This document shows positions 22,820 through 32,628 of a DNA stretch of 64,000 nucleotides, piece by piece. The notes beneath the pieces are model-generated. The model was not told the origin of the DNA, did no database searches, and worked only from the letters and a program-made list of their open reading frames with translations. Origin of the DNA: Hemerocallis citrina (taxonomy: Eukaryota; Streptophyta; Magnoliopsida; Asparagales; Asphodelaceae); assembly GCA_017893485.1 (NCBI GenBank), contig CM030364.1, positions 46,401,254 to 46,465,253 of the forward strand, given 5' to 3'. Numbering within the stretch: the stretch's first letter is position 1; every line of letters begins with the position of its first letter. The position numbers were made by a program, and so were the translations under genes.

Positions 22820-22870
22820 TACAAAACTATATATTTTTTTTTGATAAACTATATATTTTTTTGATGAAAC

Positions 22871-24312
22871 GGATAGAGTCAAAAGACTCCAGCCATATAT
22901 TAATAATCACACTAATAACAATAGAGAGGTCTTACAAGGCGTAAAACAAATAACACAGCTATACAACTATCTAAATACAGACCCATCGAAGTCTATACGG
23001 ACTCAAAAGAAACAAAGCCAAATGCCAAGAAACAACAACAACAAAACTAAGCAACTGCTGACAAAGCTAGCAATCAGACTCCAGAACAACAAGCAGCGCA
23101 TGAGACGGATCAGAAACGAGAGGATCAGGGATGACGATGGGTCCTCCGCTCCTATCTCTCTGACAAAGAAGCAACTGCGGCAAGCCTTCGATCACCAGGG
23201 TACAGAGAGATACCGCTACCCTGCTCCAACACCAAGAAAGTGGAGCACCCCATCACCTGCTGCCAGGGGCGGATCCAGGATTGAAATGTGAGGGGGGCTG
23301 AAAAATTTTTTTGCACAAGGTAACATGCAAAATATATATAAAGTTGTTATAAATACTAGAGAAGTAAAGTTGTTATAGATACTAGATAGAATAGAGTTGA
23401 GCTTGGGCCCAAAAAAATAAATAGAAGACTCAAATATATATGGGGTGGGCTTTAAAATATATTTGGGGTGGGCTTTAAAATTTTTTTGGGGGGGGCTAAA
23501 GATAAATTCCACACTAATATACCAAAAAAAAAAATACAACCAAATGTGAAAATGTTGGGGGGGGAGCTGTAGCATACCCCAGCCCCCCCTTAGATCCACC
23601 CCTGCCTGCTGCTACCGCTAGAGAAGGCAACACAGCAGGACTAGAGGAGACATAAGCTAAGAATGAACCATATCAAAAGTAACACCCAGGCAGCTAAAAC
23701 ATCACCAAGAAGATAGGTCATAGATAAGTGACACAATCAGATCAAAATTCAGATTGATGAAATACAACGCTACTAAGTAAGGGAATGGAGCAAATGAACG
23801 AAACATACTGAATACCACAGAACAGTACACGGTTCACAGCGCTCCCCCAAATACACAAGAGAACATTAATATAACTGCTACCAGTCCAGTTTATAAAACA
23901 TCATTAACAACATCCAGTCAATCCAACAAAAAGAAGAAAGCATCGAGACTCAACAAAACATAGAGCTCTAAACATCTGAGCTCAGAAAGAGAAACATCAG
24001 ACCGATCTGATCCAAACGCAAAAGAACATACACGCCAGAAATAGTCAACCACCGGGATCATGGGAAGAACGATTTCAGTTCCATAGAAGATGTGGGCTGC
24101 AGAAACAACACATCCAAAAGCCAGAACTGCCCAAAAAGAGTCAAAATATCTGCCAAAAGCATTATAAGGGTAGGCAACCCTACCCTTTAATCCTGCAACA
24201 AAAACATCCAAAGGAAAGGCGTAAAGCTACACTGCAATACTCAAAAACAGAGCTAAAAAAGTAGATAGAGAGAGCTGCCAATAAGAAACAATAGAGCTAC
24301 AGATGCCGAAAA
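22871..24312 (-). other. LINE 3' UTR
   Basis: Non-coding 3' part of the truncated LINE. A 97-codon frame at 23918-24211 (minus) shows no family resemblance and is probably chance. Confidence 0.65.
23264..23604. mobile_element. hAT-type MITE, 341 bp, perfect 8-bp TSD
   Basis: Ends CAGGGGCGGATCC and GGATCCACCCCTG-like (TAGATCCACCCCTG), flanked by CCTGCTGC at 23256-23263 and 23605-23612. CAGGGGC termini and an 8-bp TSD are hAT features. The interior has G-rich runs (GGGGGGGCT) and TATATA. It lies in the 3' UTR of the LINE, so it is the younger insertion. Confidence 0.9.
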
Positions 24313-25953
24313 TTAAATAGCATTGAGATTAATAAGACAACGGTGAGATCTCTCAATCCTTTCAAACTTCATGTAATCTCTAGCTTCCGTTATTAATGAA
24401 GAAGACCAAAATTTGAATAACGATAATAACTCGTTTGATAATGAGCGAGGGGAAGTGTAAATTTTCCGAAAAATTCTGTGATTCCTTTCTCTCCAAATTA
24501 ACCATAAAATAATCTGGAAGGAGAGGATCCACGATTTGTGGAAAGCACGGTTAGGAGGACGCTTTGACCAGCAGTCGGCCAGACTGACCGGGATATCAGA
24601 CGCTTCCCAAGCCAGAACGGTAATTTTCCAGAGAAAAAGAGTGTAATCGCATTCTACGAACAAGTGGTTCACATCCTCGGAAACAGAGTCGCATAGGGGA
24701 CACAATTGTCCCCATGCTAGATTTATTTTATTGAGCAATTCAACGGTGAGGAGTTTATTGTTGAGTGCTAACCACACAAGGATCTTCACCTTCAATGGTG
24801 CACAAGATTTCCAAACCAAGTCGTAGAATGGCGATCTCATCCCTCTAAAATTGAGGAAAAGATAGAAAGATCTGATTGAGAAGTTCTTTGACGAATTCCA
24901 CCGCCAAAAGAATTCCTCTTTATCATGCCAGTTTGCGTTGTTAATAACTTCAAGTAAATTATCAAAAACGGGAGATAAGTGGGATGGACAATTGGACGAA
25001 AGGGGAATCAGCCATTCCCTATGACCTTCATTGATGTTATAGTAATCTGATACCAACGCCAGAGGATTGGCAGAGAGTCGAAAAATTGCTGGAAAAGCGG
25101 AAGCTAAAGAGGAATTACCTATCCAGATATCAGTCCAGAACCTGGTCATGGAGCCATCGGCACAACCGTGGCTTAACCCACAATGGAAAGCCGTAGCCGC
25201 TTTCCAAATACCTTTCCAAAAAGGGGAGGCCTTCCTATGAGGATGTTTTGGGAAACTCCACCATTCATTGGCCACAAAGTAATTGGCTTTGATGCATTTG
25301 ATCCATGGGAGGTCCTCCATATGGAGGAATCTCCAAAGCCATTTGCCTAGTAAGGCAAGGTTTTGGTGTCTAAGGTCTAAAACCCCTAAACCACCAGCCT
25401 TTTTTGATGTGCAGATGAGTTTCCAGTTACAGAGATGCGATCCGGGATTGTAATTAGAAGAACCCGACCAGAGGAAATTACTTCTGATCTGATCGATTCT
25501 TTTGATAACCCAAGAAGGGATGAAGTAGAACGACATCATGTATAGGGGAATCGAGGAGAGAACTGAATTGAGCAGAATTAATCTACCACCTCGAGACAGC
25601 TGTCTCCCAGACCACACCGAAAGTCTGGATTCTACCTTATCAATCATCGGAGACCAATCCGATTTATGAAGTTTACCCCACCTCAGAGGAATTCCTAAAT
25701 ATGTAATAGGAAAAGAAGCGACCGGACAGTTAAAAAAAGCGGAGATTTCATCCTGCCTATTAGGCGATCCTCCCAGCCAAACGACAGAAGATTTCTGAAA
25801 GTTGATAGTAAGACCAGAAGCTAGCTCAAAACAATAGAGAAGCAGTTTCAGATTTCTGAGAGTATGAGAATTCGGTTTGGCCAGGATGATGGTGTCATCG
25901 GCGTACTGAAGGTTCAGTACGCCATTGAAGGAACGAGACTCCCCCAGTCCACG
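24313..25953 (-). pseudogene. LINE ORF2 C-terminal part (RT end and zf-RVT), 5'-truncated
   Basis: 546 codons open without a stop, lacking the N-terminal endonuclease and most of RT. Visible in order: catalytic 'YADD' (25905-25894), 'LASGLTINFQKSS', 'YLGIPLRWGKL', the 'WSGRQLSRGGRLILLNSVLSSIPLYMMS' region, 'KAGGLGVLDLRHQNLALLGKWLWRF', and the zf-RVT domain with 'LCPLCDSVSEDVNHLFVECDYTLFLW'. The last is a CX2C..HX4C-type zinc-binding pattern. The reverse transcriptase would copy element RNA at a nicked target in the autonomous parent. Lack of stops suggests a fairly recent insertion. It cannot act alone, since it has no start region, endonuclease or promoter. Confidence 0.88.
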
Positions 25954-26020
25954 TACAAAACTATATATAAACCAACACTTCTCCTCTCACGTGGGCTGTA
26001 TACATTTCCCACGACTGTTA

Positions 26021-26644
26021 GAGCATCCATAATGGTGTTTGTCAGTTTTTTTTCTAAATGGCAGCTACAGTAATAGTAAAGAAGTAATTTGCCTGTAATG
26101 GTAATTTGCTAAAATTTTGCTAAAACTTTGCTAAAATTTGAACTAGACGAGACATGTTATTTCGTCCGATTGGTTTTTATTTTTTAGAATTAATTAATTA
26201 ATTACTAATTAAATATTATAATAGGTTAATTAAATAAATTAAATAATATAATAATACCTAACACCTAATTAAACCCACTCTAAACTTACTTAAATCCACT
26301 AACCTATCCCCAATTACCCCCGGAAATCATGGACGGGACATTTTGTCCCGTCCCAAGTAAAATTGCTTGAGACGAGACAACATGTCTCGTCCGAGCATTT
26401 TTAATTTTTTAATTTTTAAAATTTTTTTTCCAGACGAATCTGACCATCGGATCAAAAAAATAAAATAAATAAATAAATAAAAATTGTCAGATGAAACATG
26501 TTTGAGAATCACAATTTCATTTCTCAAAATTGTGAAGCGACTGTAGCAACTTTGCCATAAAATGGTAAAGTAGCAAACAACTGCAGCAGCTCCTTTCTCA
26601 TAAAATGAGAAATTGGCAAATATAAGAAACGACTGTGGATGCTC
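26021..26644. mobile_element. GAGCATC MITE, copy 3
   Basis: Starts GAGCATCCATAATGG, ends CGACTGTGGATGCTC, flanked by TTA at 26018-26020 and 26645-26647. The interior has a GAGACGAGACA/TGTCTCGTC hairpin at 26370-26395 and a GGACGGGACA/TGTCCCGTCC hairpin at 26331-26356. Same family as 17292 and 19654. Confidence 0.78.
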
Positions 26645-26647
26645 TTA

Positions 26648-27542
26648 GTGTATAGATTAGGCTTAAGTTTAGGTTTAAATTGGGTTGATTAGATTAATTA
26701 ATTTAGATTAGATTAGATTAGATTAATTAATAAGATTAGATTAGATTAATTATTTCCAGATTAGATTTGATTAAAATGTACTAAAGTTTCGGATTAATTA
26801 ATTAAGATTAGATTAGATTAGAATAATTAGGTGCTTTTAATTAATATTAGATTAATACATAATTGAGATTAATTAAATGTAAAACGAAAAAATAAAAAAT
26901 ATTTTAAATTACGGTCGCTACAGTATTACTACAACTTAACCAAAGCTATTTTTCAATGAAAAACTATTCCAACAACAGTAAATATACATCAAACCAAATC
27001 TATTTCAATAAATCAAATTCAATGATTTACTTTCTCTACAGTGTTTCTCTCTTGCTACAGTAAATCTACGTACAACTAAGCCACCCCTTAGCACATAGAC
27101 GAGATGAAATCAGGAAATTCTGTGGGCCAACGACCATATTTGTCATGGGTGACCTGCTATCTATTGAAAAAGTTTATGGGTTGGAGATAAGTCACATGCG
27201 TAAATCTTTACTCAACCTCTCAACAAGTCTCAACCAGTCGTATATCTAAAACTCTGTAAGTAACCAAGTCATAAACATGAAAGTTTGTGGGCTGGAAAAG
27301 CCATGTGCAAGAATTTGTGGGTTGCAATTGACAAGTCACATACATGAATTTCTGGTCCGTTAGCCATATGTGCGAACGTCTGTGAACGACTAGTCATACA
27401 CAAATTATGTGAGTAACAAACTATTTTCGTAAAAGTTTGTGGGGTGGAGTTCAACCACATGTGAATATGTGAATGACTAGTCATATACTTGAATGGTTTT
27501 AGCTAGGTTTATGACCAACCAAATAGGTAAATTTATGGTTAC
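26648..27542. other. Intergenic, AT-rich, no gene recognised
   Basis: 26690-26850 is a degenerate (GATTA)n/(TTAGATTAGA) patch. 27110-27500 has loosely repeated phrases built on 'AAGTTTGTGGG' and 'ACTAGTCATA'. The last five bases GTTAC (27538-27542) are the TSD of the next element. Confidence 0.5.
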
Positions 27543-28150
27543 TGATATGGTTAAAAATAGAACCAAGTCGGGACCGTTCAAATCAGACACGAATCTTTAA
27601 TCTCTCAGGGATAAAACGGTAATTTCACCTACAAATGGGTATGAAATGGGAACTGAGTCTTTCTTCAAAGCCCAATAAAACAAGAACGGATTTGTCCTAT
27701 TGGGTATGGGTGGCAACCCGTTACAAACCAGCCCAGACCATTTAAGGAGTAATTCAAATTCATGGTTATCTCTAAGAGAGTTTAAGCCAAATCTCTTATC
27801 ATGAAACGATTTAAACTCTACATCTTATCCAAAAACACCAAGACATTAGGATAAATAATTATCTCTAACTATCTCTAAAGGCAACTATAAATACCCCTCT
27901 TCCCTCACCGTAAAAAGGTAATCAATATTTTTCCACATAAACGCTCTTTAATAAGCTTCCTGATTGCTGACATGAGCGTCAGAGGATTCGTCGCCGAAAT
28001 TCATCCCGGTGTATCGAACTTTTTGCAGGTCAACGGCAGCGGCAATGAACAGTCAAACACCGGTGAAAGTCAACAAGTTTGCCTTTATTGTTTCCAAAAG
28101 AATCCACAAATACATCTGTTTGCTCCCACACCATAACCAGCAGCAATAAA
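27543..28150 (+). repeat. 5' LTR of the old gag-only element
   Basis: Begins TGATATGG and ends near CAGCAATAAA (terminal CA lost by mutation). TATA box TATAAATA at 27886-27893. It aligns with the two parts of the 3' LTR and more distantly with the LTRs of the young element. Confidence 0.82.
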
Positions 28151-28218
28151 TTTGCGCCGTCTGTGGGAAACAAAAAAAGCAATCCAACCTTACTTTGCCA
28201 CCAAAAGTAGTTCTAGCA

Positions 28219-29645
28219 ATGCCTCCCAAAGGGAAAGGAAAAGCAGTGAAGTCCAGCCGAACAACCACTTCTCCTCCACCACCTCCTCCACTCCGTGATC
28301 TCCCTCTTCAAATCGACCAACAAGTTCAGCAACTGCAGCCTGAACCACTTCTTCCTCAACAGCTTCCTCCTCAGCAGGCCCCTCCAGGGTCTCGGGGGCT
28401 GCCCCGGGAGGCTCTCGTCGAAGTCGTCCAAAGCAACACCCTATTCATGACCATGTCTCGATCCACAATCCTTCAACTGGCTTTATGGCTTTTCAAAGCC
28501 CTCCCGGACAGGATCTCCGTCAAATAATTGTTAACCGTCAGCAGAGGGTTGACCTCCGAACTCGCTTTGATGAAAGGCGAGCCCTTGAGGAAGTCCATGA
28601 ACCCGAGCGTCCAGGGGCCCCGAGAGCTAGGACCCCCCACAGGCCGAGGACCAGAAGATCCACTCCCCCAAGGAGGCGAAGAGAGTCCCCTTCGCGTCGT
28701 CAGCAAAGAAGTCATACTCCAATAAGCCGATCCGAACCAGGGGACTGCCAAGCTGGAGGGGCACCAGTCACTCAGGCCGAGTTCCATAACTTCAAAGAAG
28801 ATATTTTGTGAGCTCTTAATATTACCACGAGTCAGGATCAGCTTGCGCTTGGCCATCCCCATGCCCCGAGTCATGACCAGCGTATACCTAGCCCTCGCCA
28901 TACCGCCACTCATGAAGGAGAGTTCCAAGGGTCGACTAGATCCGACCGGAGGGATAACTTGTTCCACCGCCGTCTCTACGAGATGGAGAGGTACCTCAAT
29001 AAGATCAATCCCGAAGAAGAACAACGGACCAATAGGTTCCGCCTAAGAAGACCCCCCTTCTCTAGGTCCATCATGGAAGCTCTGATCCCCAAGACCTTCA
29101 GGCCTACCCGCTTTGAATCCTATGATAGGGAGTCAAACCCGGCCGATCATATCGAGAGTTTTAAAACTCTCATGATAATTCATCATGCCCCGAATGCGCT
29201 CCTCTGTAAGGCCTTTCCAGTAACATTGAGGGGACCAGCGCGAGAGTGGTACTCCCATCTATCCACAGCCTCCATCTTCTCATTCAAAAGTTTGAAGAGC
29301 TCTTCCTCACCCACTTTGTGAGCAGTCACCGAGCCGAAAAAACAAGTGAATCTTTGCTAGCACTCAGCCAAAGAAAGGGTGAATGCCGCTTTTAGGCACA
29401 TCACAACACAAAGAAAGGGACATCATCACCCTTCTTTGGCTGAGTGCGAAGTAGTTATCCCGATCTACTTCGCACTCAGCCAAAGAAAGGGTGAAGGGCT
29501 ACTTCGCGGTCCCCCTAGAATGAACACCTGTGGCAAGAAAAGGAACAGGGATAAGTGGTGCCGCTTTCATAGGGACCACAGCCACGACACAAATAATTGT
29601 CGGGCTCTCAAAGATGAGATCGAAGAACTCATACAGCGGGTATAA
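28219..29645 (+). pseudogene. Gypsy gag polyprotein, frameshifted and internally rearranged
   Basis: Gag forms the virus-like particle of LTR retrotransposons. The start ATGCCTCCCAAAGG corresponds to the start of the intact gag at 51602. An N-terminal Pro/Gln-rich part is open to about 28527, then the frame changes several times. 28959-29321 encodes the Retrotrans_gag-like core ('HIESFKTLMIIHHAPNALLCKAF', 'REWYSHL'). A rearranged stretch with an inverted repeat (29361-29494) replaces the middle of gag. The C-terminal zinc-binding motif CX2HX4HX4C survives at about 29560-29605 ('CRFHRDHSHDTNNC') and the frame ends at 29645. Non-functional. Confidence 0.82.
29361..29494. repeat. Inverted and direct repeat scar within gag
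   Basis: A segment containing ACTCAGCCAAAGAAAGGGTG occurs in plus orientation at 29361-29383, inverted at 29426-29454, and plus again at 29465-29494. The last two form a 29-30 bp hairpin with a 10-nt loop and a single indel. Confidence 0.88.
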
Positions 29646-30009
29646 CTGGCCAAGTTCGTTAGAAAAAACGGGGTTGATCCTCTACCCTGAGGAGCCAACA
29701 ATCGAACCGAGAGGCCCAACGAGTTTCAGGACTCCGAACCTGGGGCCATCCTCCACCTTATCCATGGAGGTCCAATGGGGGGAGAACCAAACTCCTCCCA
29801 AGAGGCCTTCACCCATTCGTAGAAGTAGGTTTTCAGTTTTCAGTAAGGCCGATGCTTGTAACACGGCCAAAAGCATGTAATAATGGCTCGCCCCATTAAA
29901 GCGGCCACTTAGTTTGTTTCAATAAAACATAGCTTTTTTCTATTGAAAATTATTGCATTTGCCTCATTTCTATCTCTTCGAGTCACATCTACGACTCGTT
30001 AAACGGTAA

Positions 30010-30430
30010 GTTCGGAGTCCAGCATGTCCTACAGGGCTACTCCCACAACTTACTAAGCTCAAAAGACGGGTTCGAAGTCCAACACTTGGTTCGACGCCGC
30101 TTTAACTGCTTGCAAACAAGCAAGTGTGGAGCAGCTCACCATTCGGAATTGCTCCTACCACTCGTTGAACCACCTCAAGCAACAAGTTAGGAGTCCAACA
30201 CTTGGTTCGACGTTGCTTTAGCCGCTTGCAACCAAGCAAGTGCGGAGCGGCTCACCATTCGGAATTTCTCCTATAACTCGTTGAAACTCTTGAAACAACA
30301 AGTTCGAAGTCTAACACTTGGTTCAATGCTGCTTTAGCTGCTTGCGAATGAGCAAGTGCGAAGTAGCTCAGCATTCGGAATTGCTCCTACAACTTGTTGA
30401 TAACTCCTTAACAACTAGTTCGAAGTTCAT
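30010..30430 (+). repeat. Tandem repeat of about 118 bp, at least three copies
   Basis: Units contain CAACACTTGGTTCGACG.. and CATTCGGAATTGCTCCTA; copies begin near 30090, 30208 and 30327. Related in sequence to the 113-bp array of the young element (53689-54140). Confidence 0.75.
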
Positions 30431-30557
30431 AATTGTGGTTCGAATTACCCTCACAACTTGCAAGTATGCGGTTGTGGGGCTCAAAACGAACATTCATACT
30501 ACTCCCACTACTGGTTAAATTTTGCAACAAACAAATTCGGAGCTCAAATCTCTCCTA

Positions 30558-31040
30558 GTTGCTCCTCAAACTTGTCTCCCAAACGACTCTCTCCTAGAGC
30601 CTGGTGATGCTCCTCGCTCTGCTCGCCTCCCGAGCAGCCTTCTTCTCAACGATTTCAGAGCTCAACTTTCTCCTAGAGTTGCTCCTCAAATTTGTCTCCC
30701 AAATGACTCTCTCCTAGAGCCTGGTGATGCTCCTCACTCTGCTCGCCTTCCGAGCGGCCTTCTTCTCAATGAATTCGGAGCTCAACTCTCCCTTAGAGTT
30801 GCTCCTCAAATTTTTCTTCCAAACTGCTCTCTCCTAGAGCTTGGTGATGCACTTTGCTCCGCTCGCCTCTCAAGCGGCCTTATCCTCAACAAGTTCGGAG
30901 CTCAACTCTCCCCTAGAGTTGTTCCTCAGACTCGCCTCCCAAATGGCTCTCTCCTAGAGCCTGGCGATGCTCCTCCCGTCATTCAAATCCCTAGTGGCCT
31001 CCTTCCAAGAAGAGTTCGGAGCCTAACTTGTCTAGAAACG
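30558..31040 (+). repeat. 120-bp tandem repeat, four copies, open frame
   Basis: Copies start at 30558, 30678, 30798 and 30918. The period is a multiple of three, so a 204-codon frame (30522-31136) stays open with a 40-residue repeat (VAPQ..LPN.SLLEPGDAP..SARLPS). There is no sign that it is translated. Confidence 0.85.
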
Positions 31041-31269
31041 CTCATTGGACTCGCTTCCAAGAAAGGGATCTTTCCAGTAGTCATACAAAGCTCTTCTCAA
31101 CTACATGAAGATAAAGATGTTACGAAACTATTTTGAACATGAAAAAGGATGATTCTTCAACTGACTTCTAAAGAGAAATTGTAGATCTTCGAGTCAGTTT
31201 CGAAACGAGGGGTCACACACCTCGATCGAACATCCGTAGCATTGGGAAAGTGGGTTACAACATAGCTAC

Positions 31270-31700
31270 GCCGAACATAAAAATGGGGAAAAAACTTCGC
31301 CTCAAGATGCGCGTCTAATCCAGATCAACGACTCAGATCTTGCTGCATCCCTCAGATCCAAAATCCGAGCAAATGTGTCCCCGAACGTGAAAATCGGGAA
31401 AAACTTCGCCTCAAGATGCGCGTTTGATCCAGATCAACGACTCAGATCTTGTCACGTATCTCGGATCCAAAATCCGAGCAAACGTGACCCCGAACGTGAA
31501 AATAGGGAAAAAATTCACCTCAAGATGCGAGCTTGATCCTGATCGACGGCTCAAATCTTGCCACGTCCTTCGCATCCAAAATATGGTCAAATCTTCCTCC
31601 AAATAAGAGCCTGATCTAGACCGACGGCTCAGATTTTGCCACGTCGCTCGGATCCAAAATCTGAGCAAACGTGTCGCCGAACATGAAAATAGAGAAAAAC
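31270..31700 (+). repeat. Tandem repeat of about 110 bp
   Basis: Units with CCGAACGTGAAAATCGGG and CGACTCAGATCTTG..CGGATCCAAAAT; starts near 31271, 31381 and 31490, with a longer last interval to about 31676. Confidence 0.75.
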
Positions 31701-31739
31701 TCCTCCTGATTTGCACTCGATCAAGATCGACAGTTCAGA

Positions 31740-32623
31740 TTTGCCCAAAAACAAAAAGAAAAAAGGGGAGGGGCTTAACGGGTCGGGTTTGAACCCATTA
31801 CCCACATACAGACCCGTTCCTCTTCTCCTTCACCCTTCTTCTTCAAAACCCATCGTCAACCGCCAACTCCCTGAACCCAACTTCGCCAACTCACCACCGC
31901 CATCGCCAAGCCTCGTCTCTACTTCGACGATCTCCTCGCCGAACCCCTCCATCGCCAGCTTGACCCCCCACTGTCGAGCTCTTCTCCTCGCTGAGCTCCT
32001 TCCTTTGCCAGCTTGCCCCCCCCGTCTTCAAAGGTTTTCTCCTCGTCGAGCTCCCTCCATTGCCAGCTCGAATCCACGCCGTCGAAGCTCCTCGTTCACA
32101 AGCTCACCCCGATGTCGAGCTCTTCGCCATGCTCGCCTCCCTCCATTGCCAGCTCAAACCCACGTCGCAGAAGCTCCTCCTTCGCGAGCTCACCCCGATA
32201 CTGAGCTCTTCGCCATGATCAGCAACCTCCATCGCCGAGCTCCTCTCCACCGTCGAGCTTAAAATCCACTTCAGTCAAGCTCTGAGCTTCGACCTTCTCA
32301 CCATGCTCCGAGCTCCAACGCCTCCACTGCCGAACTCCTCGCCGACCTCAACTCCAACTCGCCGAGCCCCCTTGCCGAGCTCATCTCCACGTTGAGGAGA
32401 TCCCCTTGCTGGGCTCCTCCCTTCGAGCTCCACAGACGCCCTCGACGAAGCTGGGGACGAAGGAGGAAGATGAGGGAAGAAAAGAGAAGAAGTCAGAGAA
32501 AAAAAAGAAAAGGAAAAAAGAAACAGAAAAAAAAAGGGTCCACGTGGCGGTCAACAGTCAATGTTGACCGGCCACGTAGCGCCAACTCGTTCTTTCTCAG
32601 CCCACGTTCGGCGAAATTCGAAC
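31740..32623 (+). other. Low-complexity GAGCTC-rich internal region
   Basis: C-rich DNA with repeated CGAGCTC, CTCCTC and GCCGAGCTC words that stays open in more than one frame and encodes Pro/Ser/Arg-rich peptides. The same composition occurs at 56200-57290. No domain is recognised; frames are probably a by-product of composition. It ends in a purine-rich run (32455-32540). Confidence 0.6.
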
Positions 32624-32628
32624 AAACC

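Larger units (their letters stand above)
22835..25953 (-). mobile_element. 5'-truncated L1-type LINE
   Basis: A 15-bp duplication TACAAAACTATATAT lies at 22820-22834 and 25954-25968. On the minus strand the element enters mid reverse transcriptase (25953), runs through the end of ORF2 (24313), a long 3' UTR, and ends in an A-rich tail with an internal TATATAGTTTATC repeat (22835-22870). Abrupt 5' loss, an A-rich 3' end and a long TSD are typical of target-primed reverse transcription. A hAT MITE later entered its 3' UTR. Confidence 0.9.

Noticed and set aside
23918..24211. 97-codon hydrophobic frame downstream of LINE ORF2
   Set aside because: Lies in the LINE 3' UTR without any family resemblance; most likely chance.
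30522..31136. 204-aa repeat protein in the old Gypsy element
   Set aside because: The frame stays open because the repeat is 120 bp; no start context, domain or counterpart of constant length in the young element.
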